Source of the DNA: Pseudomonas sp.
Lineage (GTDB): Bacteria; Pseudomonadota; Gammaproteobacteria; Pseudomonadales; Pseudomonadaceae
Direction of reading: 5' to 3'
DNA length: 64,000 nt
NCBI RefSeq assembly: GCF_002796985.1
Contig: NZ_PEKX01000009.1
Location: 202,545-266,544, forward strand
Both the position numbers and the translations under genes were made by a program. Position 1 is the first letter of the stretch, and every line of letters begins with the position of its first letter. This document shows, piece by piece, positions 25,270 through 32,670 of the stretch. A model generated the notes under the pieces. That model worked only from the letters and a program-made list of their open reading frames with translations. It did not search any database and was not told the origin of the DNA.

Positions 25270-26316
25270 TTGAGCAGCCCGGCGAACGGTTTTCCCTTCA
25301 CCTGCCTGGTCACGGCCATCGGCTCGTATTCCGCCGAGGCGGTGATCGCTTCGATACGTGAGCATTGGGGGGCGCGGGTAGTGGGGACCAATACCCAGCA
25401 CCGCGATTGGTGCACGACATCGGCTTTGCTGGATACCTTTCATCAGGTTCCCCCGGCGCGAAACGCCACCGAGTACGTCGGTCGCATCCTGGACATCTGC
25501 GAAGCCGAGCAGGTGACCCATGTGCTGCCGCTGATCGATCCCGAGGTCGATGCCTTCGCGCAGCACCACGAAGCCTTCACCGCACGCGGCATCACGCTGT
25601 GCATGCAGCCGCTGGAGACCATCCGCGTCGCCCGGGACAAGTGGCTGGTGCACCAGGCCTTCCGGGATGATCCGCTGATTCGCACCATTCCGACCTGGCG
25701 CCTGGAGGACCTGCCCGTGTCGGGGCTGGACCTGCCGCTGATCGCCAAGCCGCGCGACGGGCGCAATTGCGAAGGGCTGATGCAGGTGCGCGATGCGGAT
25801 TTCCTGCACTACGTGCGCAAGCGTTTCTCGGATCGCGACTACATCGTGCAGCCGCTGCTGCCGGGTGATGTCTGCGTGGTCGACGTGGTGCGTCAGCACC
25901 GCAGCGGGGAATGGGCGGCCATGGCTCGCCAGGAGTTGGTGCGCACGCCCACCGGCGCGGGGCTGACCGTGCGCATGCTCGCCGATCCTCAACTGGTGGA
26001 GATGGCAGGACAGGTCGCCCGCGTGCTGGGGGTGAACGGCTGCATCAACATGGAGTTCCTGGTGCAGAACGGCGAGGCGCTGCTGATGGACGTCAACCCG
26101 CGCTTCTCTGGGGGGATTGCCTTCAGCCATCTGTCCGGCTACGACATGGCGGCCAACCACCTGCGCTGCTTCCGCGAGGCGCCGCTGGATGCGCCGGTGC
26201 TGCCAGCGCCGAGCATTCATGCGCGGCGGCTGGTGGAAGTGACGACCTGCTCCGGGCTGCCGGCACGCGTTGGAGCGGACTCTGTCCGCGATGTGCTGAC
26301 ACCGCTGCAGCGTTGA
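25270..26316 (+). CDS. ATP-grasp family ligase
   Basis: A 348-residue ATP-grasp enzyme resembling the carbamoyl-phosphate-synthase/biotin-carboxylase branch. An N-terminal Rossmann-like segment (TAIGSYSAEAVIASI) is followed by a domain with the ATP-binding lysine strand LIAKPRDGRNCEG near residue 160 and the metal-binding end LMDVNPRFSGGIAFS near residues 275-290. These enzymes join a carboxylate to an amine or thiol using ATP; the substrate is unknown. The TTG at 25270 is used because GGAG lies 7 bp upstream and no ATG fits. The last ~18 residues are encoded by a REP element. Confidence 0.78.
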   Translation: MSSPANGFPFTCLVTAIGSYSAEAVIASIREHWGARVVGTNTQHRDWCTTSALLDTFHQVPPARNATEYVGRILDICEAEQVTHVLPLIDPEVDAFAQHHEAFTARGITLCMQPLETIRVARDKWLVHQAFRDDPLIRTIPTWRLEDLPVSGLDLPLIAKPRDGRNCEGLMQVRDADFLHYVRKRFSDRDYIVQPLLPGDVCVVDVVRQHRSGEWAAMARQELVRTPTGAGLTVRMLADPQLVEMAGQVARVLGVNGCINMEFLVQNGEALLMDVNPRFSGGIAFSHLSGYDMAANHLRCFREAPLDAPVLPAPSIHARRLVEVTTCSGLPARVGADSVRDVLTPLQR

Positions 26317-26403
26317 AGGGATTTCCCCTGCGGGAGCGGGCGCTTGCCCAATGTTGGTTCGGCGTCCGCCGCGTGGGCGATCGCGGACGGAGTCCGCTCC
26401 TAC
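26269..26403. repeat. Inverted REP pair, left copy inside the ATP-grasp gene
   Basis: A degenerate plus-strand REP at 26269-26292 lies within the 3' end of the ATP-grasp coding region, and a perfect inverted copy lies at 26380-26403, 64 bp after its stop. Confidence 0.85.
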
Positions 26404-26443
26404 GTTCCCAGGAACATCGGTATAGACCTGTAAGGGAGCAGCA

Positions 26444-26545
26444 TCAGAAGATGCTGCTGACCTCGCCTGACGCCATCACCTTTGCCTCGATGATCTTCTG
26501 GCTACGCAGGTTCTTCACGCGGATCACCTCGTCCTGCTTGCCGTT
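26444..26545 (-). pseudogene. Probable flgA remnant (C-terminal end)
   Basis: The minus strand reads QDEVIRVKNLRSQKIIEAKV then MASGEVSSIF and a stop. This looks like the last strands of FlgA, the P-ring chaperone, whose C-terminus carries a G-D-x-I-x-V-x-N-x-x-S pattern. Upstream residues have no FlgA character, so the gene is truncated. Identity is less certain than for the flhA and flhB remnants. Confidence 0.5.
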
Positions 26546-26930
26546 GGCCACTCGGCAGGTCAACGAGCTGCTGGAGCAGCGCTCCGCCGGCAGCCTCGAA
26601 GGCCTGGAGTCGGTGCAGGACATCCAGCGCTCGGGTAAGGAAACCCTGCTGTTCAGCGCCTGGCGCCAGCTCGGCGAGCCGGCGGCGGCGGTGCTGGGCG
26701 ACGGCATGAGCACCTAACAGGTGCTGCGGCGCTTCAACGTCACGCTCGGGCAGGCCGGCATCCGCGCCGAACTCGATCGCCACGCCAGCGAGGACGAGCG
26801 CGAGTGGGCGCACACCTTTGCCGCGTCCATGCTCGACCGCATGGGGCGCAGTGCCACGCATTACAGCGCGGCGGCGCAGACGGTGGTGGCCAACCTGAGT
26901 CGGTTTGCGGTGGTGAGCCTGCTGGCCTGA
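26533..26930 (+). pseudogene. Unrecognised gene remnant with an in-frame stop
   Basis: An open frame continues across a single TAA at 26715-26717, giving about 130 residues in all, with protein-like character on both sides (AWRQLGEPAAAVLGDGMST, stop, QVLRRFNVTLGQAGIRAELD). There is no start codon with a ribosome site at its head, where it runs into the flgA remnant. I do not recognise the family. The codon use is like that of the neighbours, so this is probably a decayed gene and not random DNA. Confidence 0.45.
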
Positions 26931-27009
26931 GCCTTGAGTGGTCCCGTGTAGGGCGCATAACGCGCCAGCGCTATCCGCCGTGTGGGTGGCAGGTACTTCG
27001 GCGCTGGGG

Positions 27010-27118
27010 CTACCCCCCTCCCAGAGGGAGAGGGGACTGATCGGCGCAGGGGGCGGTCATGGTGTCATCCGGCACGGACAGCCCCCTCTCCTGGAGGGAG
27101 AGGGCTGGGGTGAGGGGG
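27010..27118. repeat. Interspersed inverted repeat (CTCTCCC family), copy C
   Basis: CCCAGAGGGAGAGGGGACTG opens it and CTCTCCTGGAGGGAGAGGGC closes it. Relative to the copy at 13866 it is in the opposite orientation. A second short inverted element, GCGCATAACGC...GCGCTATCCGCC, lies just before it at about 26952-26982. Confidence 0.68.
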
Positions 27119-27161
27119 GAGCTTCGCACGGGACTCCCAGGGTGGTGTTCTTGAAAGCAAT

Positions 27162-27191
27162 AAAAAAGGCGGAGCCCAGCTCCGCCTTTTT
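27162..27191. terminator. Terminator after mdtI
   Basis: AAAGGCGGAGC and GCTCCGCCTTT pair around CCA, with A-rich and T-rich flanks, so it can act on both strands. It lies 15 bp past the mdtI stop. Confidence 0.87.
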
Positions 27192-27206
27192 CGTTTCATT
27201 CGGTGA

Positions 27207-27536
27207 TCAGGCCAGCTTCAGCAAGCCCATGCCCAGCACCAGCATCGCCAGGCCCAACCAGCCGCGCCAGACCAGGCGCTGGCCGAACAGGGCCCAGCCC
27301 ATGGCGACGGTGGCGAGGATGCCGAAGCCACCCCAGATGGCGTAGGCCACCGACAGTTCGATGCCGCGCACCGCCTGTGCCAGCGCGGTGAACGCGCCCA
27401 GCACGCAGAGGATCGAAACCGCGCCGATCAGGCGCTTGCGGAAGCCGTCGGAGTACTTCAGCAGCAGGTTGGCGATCACTTCCAGGACGATGGCCAGGCC
27501 CAGCCAGGCCATCGGAATCAGGTCATGGTTCAGCAT
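27207..27536 (-). CDS. mdtI: SMR-family spermidine export subunit MdtI
   Basis: A 109-residue, four-helix small multidrug resistance protein. The sequence follows E. coli MdtI closely: LGLAIVLEVIANLLLKYSDG with the essential membrane glutamate of helix 1, ELSVAYAIWGGFGI, and the end GLLKLA. It pairs with MdtJ to expel spermidine. Its start overlaps the mdtJ stop by 7 bp, as expected for a coupled heterodimer. A terminator follows. Confidence 0.92.
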   Translation of the reverse strand: MLNHDLIPMAWLGLAIVLEVIANLLLKYSDGFRKRLIGAVSILCVLGAFTALAQAVRGIELSVAYAIWGGFGILATVAMGWALFGQRLVWRGWLGLAMLVLGMGLLKLA

Positions 27537-27901
27537 GTGACAGCCTCCATGTCGCTCTCACGGCTCTCTTCGCGCTTGGCGGTACGGGTACCGGATTTCA
27601 CCAGCAGGATGCCGGCGATCATCACTGCCAGGCCCAGGGCCTTGTCCAGGCTCAGGTGCTCGCCGAGGAAGAAGGCGCTGACCAGGGTGATCAGCACGAT
27701 GCCGATGCCTTCCCAGAGGGCGTAGGCGACGCCGACCGGCACGCGCTTGATGGCCAGCGACAGGAAGTAGTACGACAGGCCGATCATCACGTACATCAGC
27801 AGCAGCCCGGCAATCGGGAACAGCGTGTGGGTGAATTTCATCGAGGTGGTGCCAACGACTTCGAAGCCGATGGCGGCAAACAGATAGATCCAGGAACGCA
27901 T
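27530..27901 (-). CDS. mdtJ: SMR-family spermidine export subunit MdtJ
   Basis: A 123-residue SMR subunit, partner of MdtI. Helix 1 has the conserved glutamate in AAIGFEVVGTTSMK, followed by VMIGLSYYFLSLAIK and VGVAYALWEGIGIVLITL, and a charged C-terminal tail. The ATG at 27901 is preceded by GGGAGGG, and it opens directly into helix 1, so the longer frame upstream is untranslated leader. Both genes are transcribed leftward as mdtJI, the E. coli order. Confidence 0.92.
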   Translation of the reverse strand: MRSWIYLFAAIGFEVVGTTSMKFTHTLFPIAGLLLMYVMIGLSYYFLSLAIKRVPVGVAYALWEGIGIVLITLVSAFFLGEHLSLDKALGLAVMIAGILLVKSGTRTAKREESRESDMEAVTC

Positions 27902-28373
27902 GGTAAAGCCCTCCCACGGGCAGCCGCGCGCAGTCTCGCTAAGAGCATCCTTGCGGCGGTTTCGGTTCGGGTTCGGCGGCGCCGACTCGGGCGGCAATCT
28001 CCTTCGAGTGTTTGCCGCGCTTGGCGCCACCAACAGGTGGTTGCCGAAGGGAGGAGCTAGAGGTCGCCGGTCCAGTGACGCTCGCGCGAAACCAGGCGGG
28101 AAGTGGGGAGAGGTAGAGTCTTGATGTTCAACATAATGAACACATTATGCCCATTTTCCGCTTCGCTGGCAAATCAGCTGCCTCGATTTCAGCTATGAAT
28201 GCCCATGAATAGGCGGCTTAGGCGTTCGCTGAATCCTGCGCGCCATCAGGGTTGTGCAATATTCTGTTCATTTGATTCGGCCTGCGACAGCGCGCCACAG
28301 GAATGATCTGCGCCGGGTTGCGGAAGGGCCACTCCTGCTAGCATCCTTGCTCGAAATCCTGTCGGAGACTGCG
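27902..28373. promoter_or_regulatory. Divergent region between mdtJI and the SulP gene, with interlocked palindromes
   Basis: 472 bp without a supported gene. At 28125-28149 two perfect dyads overlap: TGTTCA-acataa-TGAACA (28125-28142) and CATAAT-gaacac-ATTATG (28132-28149), each 6-6-6 and offset by 7 bp, in an AT-rich patch. This looks like an operator for a dimeric regulator such as a TetR- or LysR-type protein. The rest is GC-rich leader of mdtJ. Confidence 0.55.
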
Positions 28374-30032
28374 ATGATCGCCCTGCGAGAAGCCTGGAAG
28401 GCCGGACTCTTCGGCCGTGAGCACTGGACGCGCAACCTGGTGGCCGGGGTCATAGTCGGGGTGGTCGCGCTGCCGCTGGCGATGGCCTTCGCCATCGCCA
28501 GCGGAGTGAAGCCGGAGCAGGGCATCTACACGGCGATCTTCGCCGGCGTGCTGGTCTCGCTGCTGGGCGGCAGCCGCGTGCAGATCGCCGGGCCCACTGG
28601 CGCCTTCATCGTCATCCTCGCGGGCATCACCGCCAAGTACGGTGTGGACGGCCTGCAGATCGCCACGCTGATGGCCGGCGCGATTCTCGTGCTGCTGGGC
28701 ATCAGCCGCCTGGGCAGCATCATTCGCTTCATCCCCGCGCCGGTGATCGTCGGCTTCACCGCCGGTATTGGCGTAATCATCTGGGTCGGCCAGTGGAAGG
28801 ACTTTTTCGGCCTGCCGGCGGTGACCGGCGAGCACTTCCACCAGAAGTTCTGGCACCTGATCCAGGCGCTGCCGCAATTGCATCTGGCGACGACCCTGCT
28901 GGCGCTGCTGAGCCTTGCGCTGGTGCTGTTCACCCCACGTATCGCCGCGCTGCGCCGGGTACCCGGCCCGCTGGTGGCGATGGTGGTGGTGACCGCCATC
29001 CAGTCGCTGTTCCACTTCGACGGCGTGGCCACCATTGGCAGTGCCTTCGGCGGTATCCCCCAGGGCCTGCCCAGCTTCAGCCTGCCGGAAGTGACCCTGC
29101 CGCGCGTGCTGGAACTGATCGGCCCGGCCTTCGCCATCGCCATGCTGGGTGCCATCGAATCGCTGCTCTCGGCGGTGGTCGCCGACGGTATGGCTGGCAC
29201 CCGACACGACTCCAACCAGGAGCTGATCGGCCAGGGCATCGCCAACCTGGTCACCCCGCTGTTCGGCGGCATCGCCGCCACCGGTGCGATCGCCCGCACC
29301 GCGACCAACATCCGCAACGGCGGCAACAGCCCGCTGGCCGGCGTCACCCATGCAGCGACGCTGGTGCTGATCCTGCTGTTCCTCGCGCCGCTGGCCTCGA
29401 ACATTCCGCTCTGCGCGCTGGCGGCGATCCTCTTCGTGGTGGCCTGGAACATGAGCGAGGCGCGGCACTTCCTGTTCATGCTCAAGCGCGCGCCGCGCGC
29501 CGACGTGACCATCCTGCTGGTGACCTTCCTGCTGACCGTGTTCAGCGACCTGGTGATCGCGGTGAACATCGGCGTGATCCTCGCCATGCTGCACTTCCTG
29601 CGGCGCATGGCGTCCTCGGTGGAAGTGCACGCCGACGACGGCCCGGAGCTGGAAGTGGAACTGCGCGGCCGCGGCCTCGGCGAGCTGCCACCCGGCGTGC
29701 TGGTGTACAGCATCGAGGGGCCACTGTTCTTCGGCGCGGCGGAAACCTTCGAGCGCGCCCTGGCCAAGACCCACACCGACCCGAAGGTGCTGATCATCCG
29801 CCTGCGCCATGTGCCGTTCATGGACATCACCGGCCTGCAGACGCTGCAGGAAGTGATCGAGCAGTTGCAGCGGCGGGGCATCGAGGTGCGGCTGTGCGAA
29901 GCCAATGCGCGGGTGCTCGGCAAGCTGCGCAAGGCGGGGGTGCTGGAGGAGATTGGCGCGGGGTATCACCCGGACTTCCCGGCGGCGTTGTCCGCTGCCA
30001 CCTCGGAGGTTGCCGGCGAAGCACGTGCGTAG
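28374..30032 (+). CDS. SulP/SLC26 anion transporter with STAS domain
   Basis: A 552-residue inner-membrane anion transporter. Residues ~1-420 form the 14-segment core, with the SulP signature region PLAMAFAIASGVKPEQGIY near the start and VQIAGPTGAF. Residues ~440-540 are a STAS domain (VLVYSIEGPLFFGAAETFER, then VPFMDITGLQTLQEV). Members carry sulfate, bicarbonate, dicarboxylates or nitrate; the substrate is not evident here. The ATG at 28374 follows GGAG and begins MIALREAW; the frame extends upstream without family character. Its final codons are duplicated downstream. Confidence 0.88.
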   Translation: MIALREAWKAGLFGREHWTRNLVAGVIVGVVALPLAMAFAIASGVKPEQGIYTAIFAGVLVSLLGGSRVQIAGPTGAFIVILAGITAKYGVDGLQIATLMAGAILVLLGISRLGSIIRFIPAPVIVGFTAGIGVIIWVGQWKDFFGLPAVTGEHFHQKFWHLIQALPQLHLATTLLALLSLALVLFTPRIAALRRVPGPLVAMVVVTAIQSLFHFDGVATIGSAFGGIPQGLPSFSLPEVTLPRVLELIGPAFAIAMLGAIESLLSAVVADGMAGTRHDSNQELIGQGIANLVTPLFGGIAATGAIARTATNIRNGGNSPLAGVTHAATLVLILLFLAPLASNIPLCALAAILFVVAWNMSEARHFLFMLKRAPRADVTILLVTFLLTVFSDLVIAVNIGVILAMLHFLRRMASSVEVHADDGPELEVELRGRGLGELPPGVLVYSIEGPLFFGAAETFERALAKTHTDPKVLIIRLRHVPFMDITGLQTLQEVIEQLQRRGIEVRLCEANARVLGKLRKAGVLEEIGAGYHPDFPAALSAATSEVAGEARA

Positions 30033-30118
30033 GATGGGTGGAGCCTGCGATACCTATGCTGTTGCTGCGCAGGGTTGATGGGTATCGCTGCGCTCCACGC
30101 CATCCTACGTTGACGCTC
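30006..30118. repeat. 113-bp direct repeat, copy 1 (includes sulP 3' end)
   Basis: Begins in the last nine codons of the SulP gene and continues through a large hairpin element (GTAGGATGGGTGGAGC ... GCTCCACGCCATCCTAC). A second copy starts 175 bp downstream with only a few mismatches. Confidence 0.88.
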
Positions 30119-30180
30119 CCTTGGCGCCCGGTGATTCAGGAGGCCGCAAACGCCCCAGGCGTTATCCGCCTGCGAGCGCC

Positions 30181-30293
30181 GAGGTTGCCGGCGAAGCACG
30201 TGCGTAGGATGGGTGGAGCCTGCGATACCCATGCTGTTGCTGCGCAGGATTGATGGGTATCGCTGCGCTCCACGCCATCCTACGTTGATGCTC
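30181..30293. repeat. 113-bp direct repeat, copy 2
   Basis: Repeats 30006-30118, including the duplicated coding end of the SulP gene, now without a gene in front. Between the copies lies a short inverted element (GCAAACGCCCCAGGCGTTATCC). Confidence 0.88.
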
Positions 30294-30314
30294 TCCTGAT
30301 GCCCTGCACCAGGG

Positions 30315-31124
30315 TCAACCCTGCATCAGCTCCGCCAGCAGTTCGTCCTTCAGCTTCGTCAGCAATGGCGTTCCTCGCTCGCGCGGATGGGGAAGATCGA
30401 CGCGCACCTCATGGCGAATCCGCCCCGGCCGCGCGTCCATGACGATCACCCGGTCACCCAGGTACAGCGCTTCTTCCACGTCATGGGTAACCATGATCAT
30501 GGTGCTGCGCTGCTGCACCCAGATGCGCTGCAGCTCATGCTGCAGGCGCACGCGGGTGAGGGCGTCGAGGGCGCCGAAGGGTTCGTCGAGCAGCAGTACC
30601 TTGGGCCGGGTGATCAGCGCGCGGGCGATGGCGGCGCGCTGTGCCATGCCGCCGGAGAGCTGGTGCGGGTAGGCCTGCTCGAAGCCGGTGAGGCCCACCA
30701 GTTCCAGGTGGTCGGCGACCCGCTCGCGCTTCTCGGCGCGGCTGAGTTTCTGCTGTTTCAGCGCCAGGGCGACGTTCTCCTCCACCGTCTTCCAGGGGAA
30801 GAGGCGGTGGTCCTGGAACACGATGCCGCGCTCCAGGCTGGTGCCGGTCACGGCTTGCCCGTCGAGCAGAATGCGCCCGCTGTAGTCGTTCTCCAGGCCG
30901 ACGATCAGCCGCAGCAACGAGGATTTGCCGCAGCCGCTGGCGCCGACGATGCTGACGAACTCGCCGGGGCGCACCGCCAGGTCGATGTTCTCCAGCACCG
31001 GCAGGCGACGGCCGTCGATGGAATAGGCCTTGCTCAGGCCCTGGATGGCCAGCGCGCCGTGTTGCGCCTGCTGGGCCGGAAGGAGGGCGGGATCGAGGAT
31101 CGCGTTCATGGTCTGGGCACTCAT
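30315..31124 (-). CDS. ABC transporter ATPase, sulfonate/taurine type (SsuB-like)
   Basis: A 269-residue ATPase of the nitrate/sulfonate/taurine importer class. Walker A is GASGCGKSS near residue 60, the Q-loop is VFQDHRLFPW, the ABC signature is LSGGMAQRAAIARAL and Walker B is VLLLDEPFGALDA, followed by the switch histidine in MVTHDVEEAL. The C-terminal end IRHEVRVDLPHPRERG is typical of SsuB and TauB. I used the ATG at 31124; a second ATG at 31109 is possible. It is the last gene of a seven-gene leftward operon with two permeases upstream. Confidence 0.88.
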   Translation of the reverse strand: MSAQTMNAILDPALLPAQQAQHGALAIQGLSKAYSIDGRRLPVLENIDLAVRPGEFVSIVGASGCGKSSLLRLIVGLENDYSGRILLDGQAVTGTSLERGIVFQDHRLFPWKTVEENVALALKQQKLSRAEKRERVADHLELVGLTGFEQAYPHQLSGGMAQRAAIARALITRPKVLLLDEPFGALDALTRVRLQHELQRIWVQQRSTMIMVTHDVEEALYLGDRVIVMDARPGRIRHEVRVDLPHPRERGTPLLTKLKDELLAELMQG

Positions 31125-31150
31125 GGCAAATAGGCCGAATCTGGAAAGAG

Positions 31151-31912
31151 TTAGCGCAGGTTGCGCCAGCGCAGCAGGTGGCGCGCGGCGCGGGCGAACA
31201 GCTGGTTCATGGCGTAGCCGAGCAGGCCGATGCTGAGCACGCCGATCACCACGATCTCCATGCGCGAACCGGTCTCGGCGTTCATCATCAGGTTGCCCAG
31301 GCCCATGCCGGTGGAGAGGAACAGCTCGCAGCCCACCGAGCTGACCCAGGCGAAGGCCAGCGCGTGCAATACGCCGTTGCTCAGGCTGGGCAGCGCGCCG
31401 GGCAGCAGCACTTTGCGGAACTGCTGCCAGGGGCCGAAGGCATACAGGCGGCCGACTTCGCGGTAGCGCTTCTCCACATCGCGGAAGCCCTCGAAGGCGT
31501 TCAGCGTCATCGGGTAGAAAGCGGCGAGGCTGACGATCAGCACCTTGGACGCCTCGCCGCTGCCGAACCACAGGGCGATCAGCGGGATCAGGCCGAGGAT
31601 CGGCACCTGGCGGAGGGTGTGGTAGAGCGGCGCGAACAGCCGCTCCAGCGGTCGCGACAGCGCCATGCCGGCGCCGAGCGCGAAGCCGGCGAGCACGCCG
31701 ATCAACAGGCCGAGACAGGTGCGTTGCAGGCTGGCGGAAACGCTCAGCCACAGCTCGCCGGTCTTGATCAGCTCGACGAAGCCGGTGCCGATGCGTTCCA
31801 GCGGCACGAAGGCGTAGGCGGCGCTGGCGCCCTGCTGCGACTGCCAGTGCCAGGCGGCGATCAGCAGCGTCGGCAACAGCAGTCCGCGAAATCTCTTGAG
31901 GACTCGGATCAT
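31151..31912 (-). CDS. ABC transporter permease, SsuC-like (second)
   Basis: A 253-residue inner-membrane permease with six hydrophobic segments. The EAA loop that docks on the ATPase is GFRDVEKRYREVGRLYAFGP followed by KVLLPGALPS, the form found in SsuC/TauC. It overlaps the upstream permease gene by 4 bp and differs from it throughout, so the transporter is probably a heterodimer. SsuC and TauC normally act as homodimers, making two permeases unusual for this class. Confidence 0.87.
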   Translation of the reverse strand: MIRVLKRFRGLLLPTLLIAAWHWQSQQGASAAYAFVPLERIGTGFVELIKTGELWLSVSASLQRTCLGLLIGVLAGFALGAGMALSRPLERLFAPLYHTLRQVPILGLIPLIALWFGSGEASKVLIVSLAAFYPMTLNAFEGFRDVEKRYREVGRLYAFGPWQQFRKVLLPGALPSLSNGVLHALAFAWVSSVGCELFLSTGMGLGNLMMNAETGSRMEIVVIGVLSIGLLGYAMNQLFARAARHLLRWRNLR

Positions 31913-32667
31913 GGCGTCGGTCTCCAGCGCAGCAGGCGCTTCTCCAGCAGGCGGAAGGCGAGGTCGAGGACAAAGCCGATGGCCCCAGTGACGATCACCC
32001 CGACCATCACGATGTCGATGCGCAGCATCTGCCGGCTCAACTCGATCATCTGCCCCAGGCCGCTGTCGGCAGCGAGTAGCTCGGCGGCCACCAGCACCAT
32101 CCAGGCGCGGCTCAGACTGATGCGCAGGCCGGTGACGATGGGCGGCGCGGCGGCGGGGAAGGCGACGTCGCGCAGCAGGCTCCAGAGTGGCAGGCGGTAC
32201 ACGCTGGCGACCTCGAAGTAGCCGCGCGGAATGCCCTTCACGCCTTCGCTGGCGGCCAGCGCTACGGGGAAGAAGGCGGCCTTGGTGACGATCAGGATCT
32301 TGAAGGTCTCTTCCACGCCGAAGAACAGGATGAACATCGGGATCAGCGCAATCGACGGCACCTGGCGCAGGGTGTGGAACAGTGGCGCGCAGTAGGCTTC
32401 CACGCTCTTCGACAGGGCCATGGCGGTGCCGAACAACAGTCCGCCGATGGCGCCGATGGAGAAGCCGATGGCCAGGCGCGACAGGCTGTTCACCACGTGC
32501 TCGCGCAGCTCACCGCTGGCCAGCAGGTCGCGGAAGCTGGCCCATACCTCTGCTGGCGGCACCAGCAGTTGCGGCGGGAACCAGCCGGCGCGGGCGGCGC
32601 CGAACCAGGCCAGCAGCAGGAGCAGCGGCGAGGCGAACCAGCTCAGGCGATCGAGTGTTCGGTTCAT
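31909..32667 (-). CDS. ABC transporter permease, SsuC-like (first)
   Basis: A 252-residue permease with six helices and an EAA loop in IPRGYFEVASVYRLPLWSLL and DVAFPAAAPPIVTGLRIS. HTLRQVPSIALIPMFILFFG is a strong SsuC/TauC-type segment. It starts 3 bp after the stop of the MFS gene and overlaps the second permease gene. Together with the ATPase downstream it forms the importer of the organosulfur island; the matching periplasmic binding protein is likely the one at 39137, in a separate unit. Confidence 0.87.
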   Translation of the reverse strand: MNRTLDRLSWFASPLLLLLAWFGAARAGWFPPQLLVPPAEVWASFRDLLASGELREHVVNSLSRLAIGFSIGAIGGLLFGTAMALSKSVEAYCAPLFHTLRQVPSIALIPMFILFFGVEETFKILIVTKAAFFPVALAASEGVKGIPRGYFEVASVYRLPLWSLLRDVAFPAAAPPIVTGLRISLSRAWMVLVAAELLAADSGLGQMIELSRQMLRIDIVMVGVIVTGAIGFVLDLAFRLLEKRLLRWRPTP

Positions 32668-32670
32668 GGG

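Noticed and set aside
27902..28033. In-frame N-terminal extension of MdtJ
   Set aside because: Arg/Pro-rich and unlike any SMR protein; a strong ribosome site sits before the ATG at 27901.
28338..29969. Very long frames antisense to the SulP gene
   Set aside because: High GC leaves antisense frames open. The translations are Gln/His/Arg-rich with no domain, while the plus-strand frame is a complete SulP protein.
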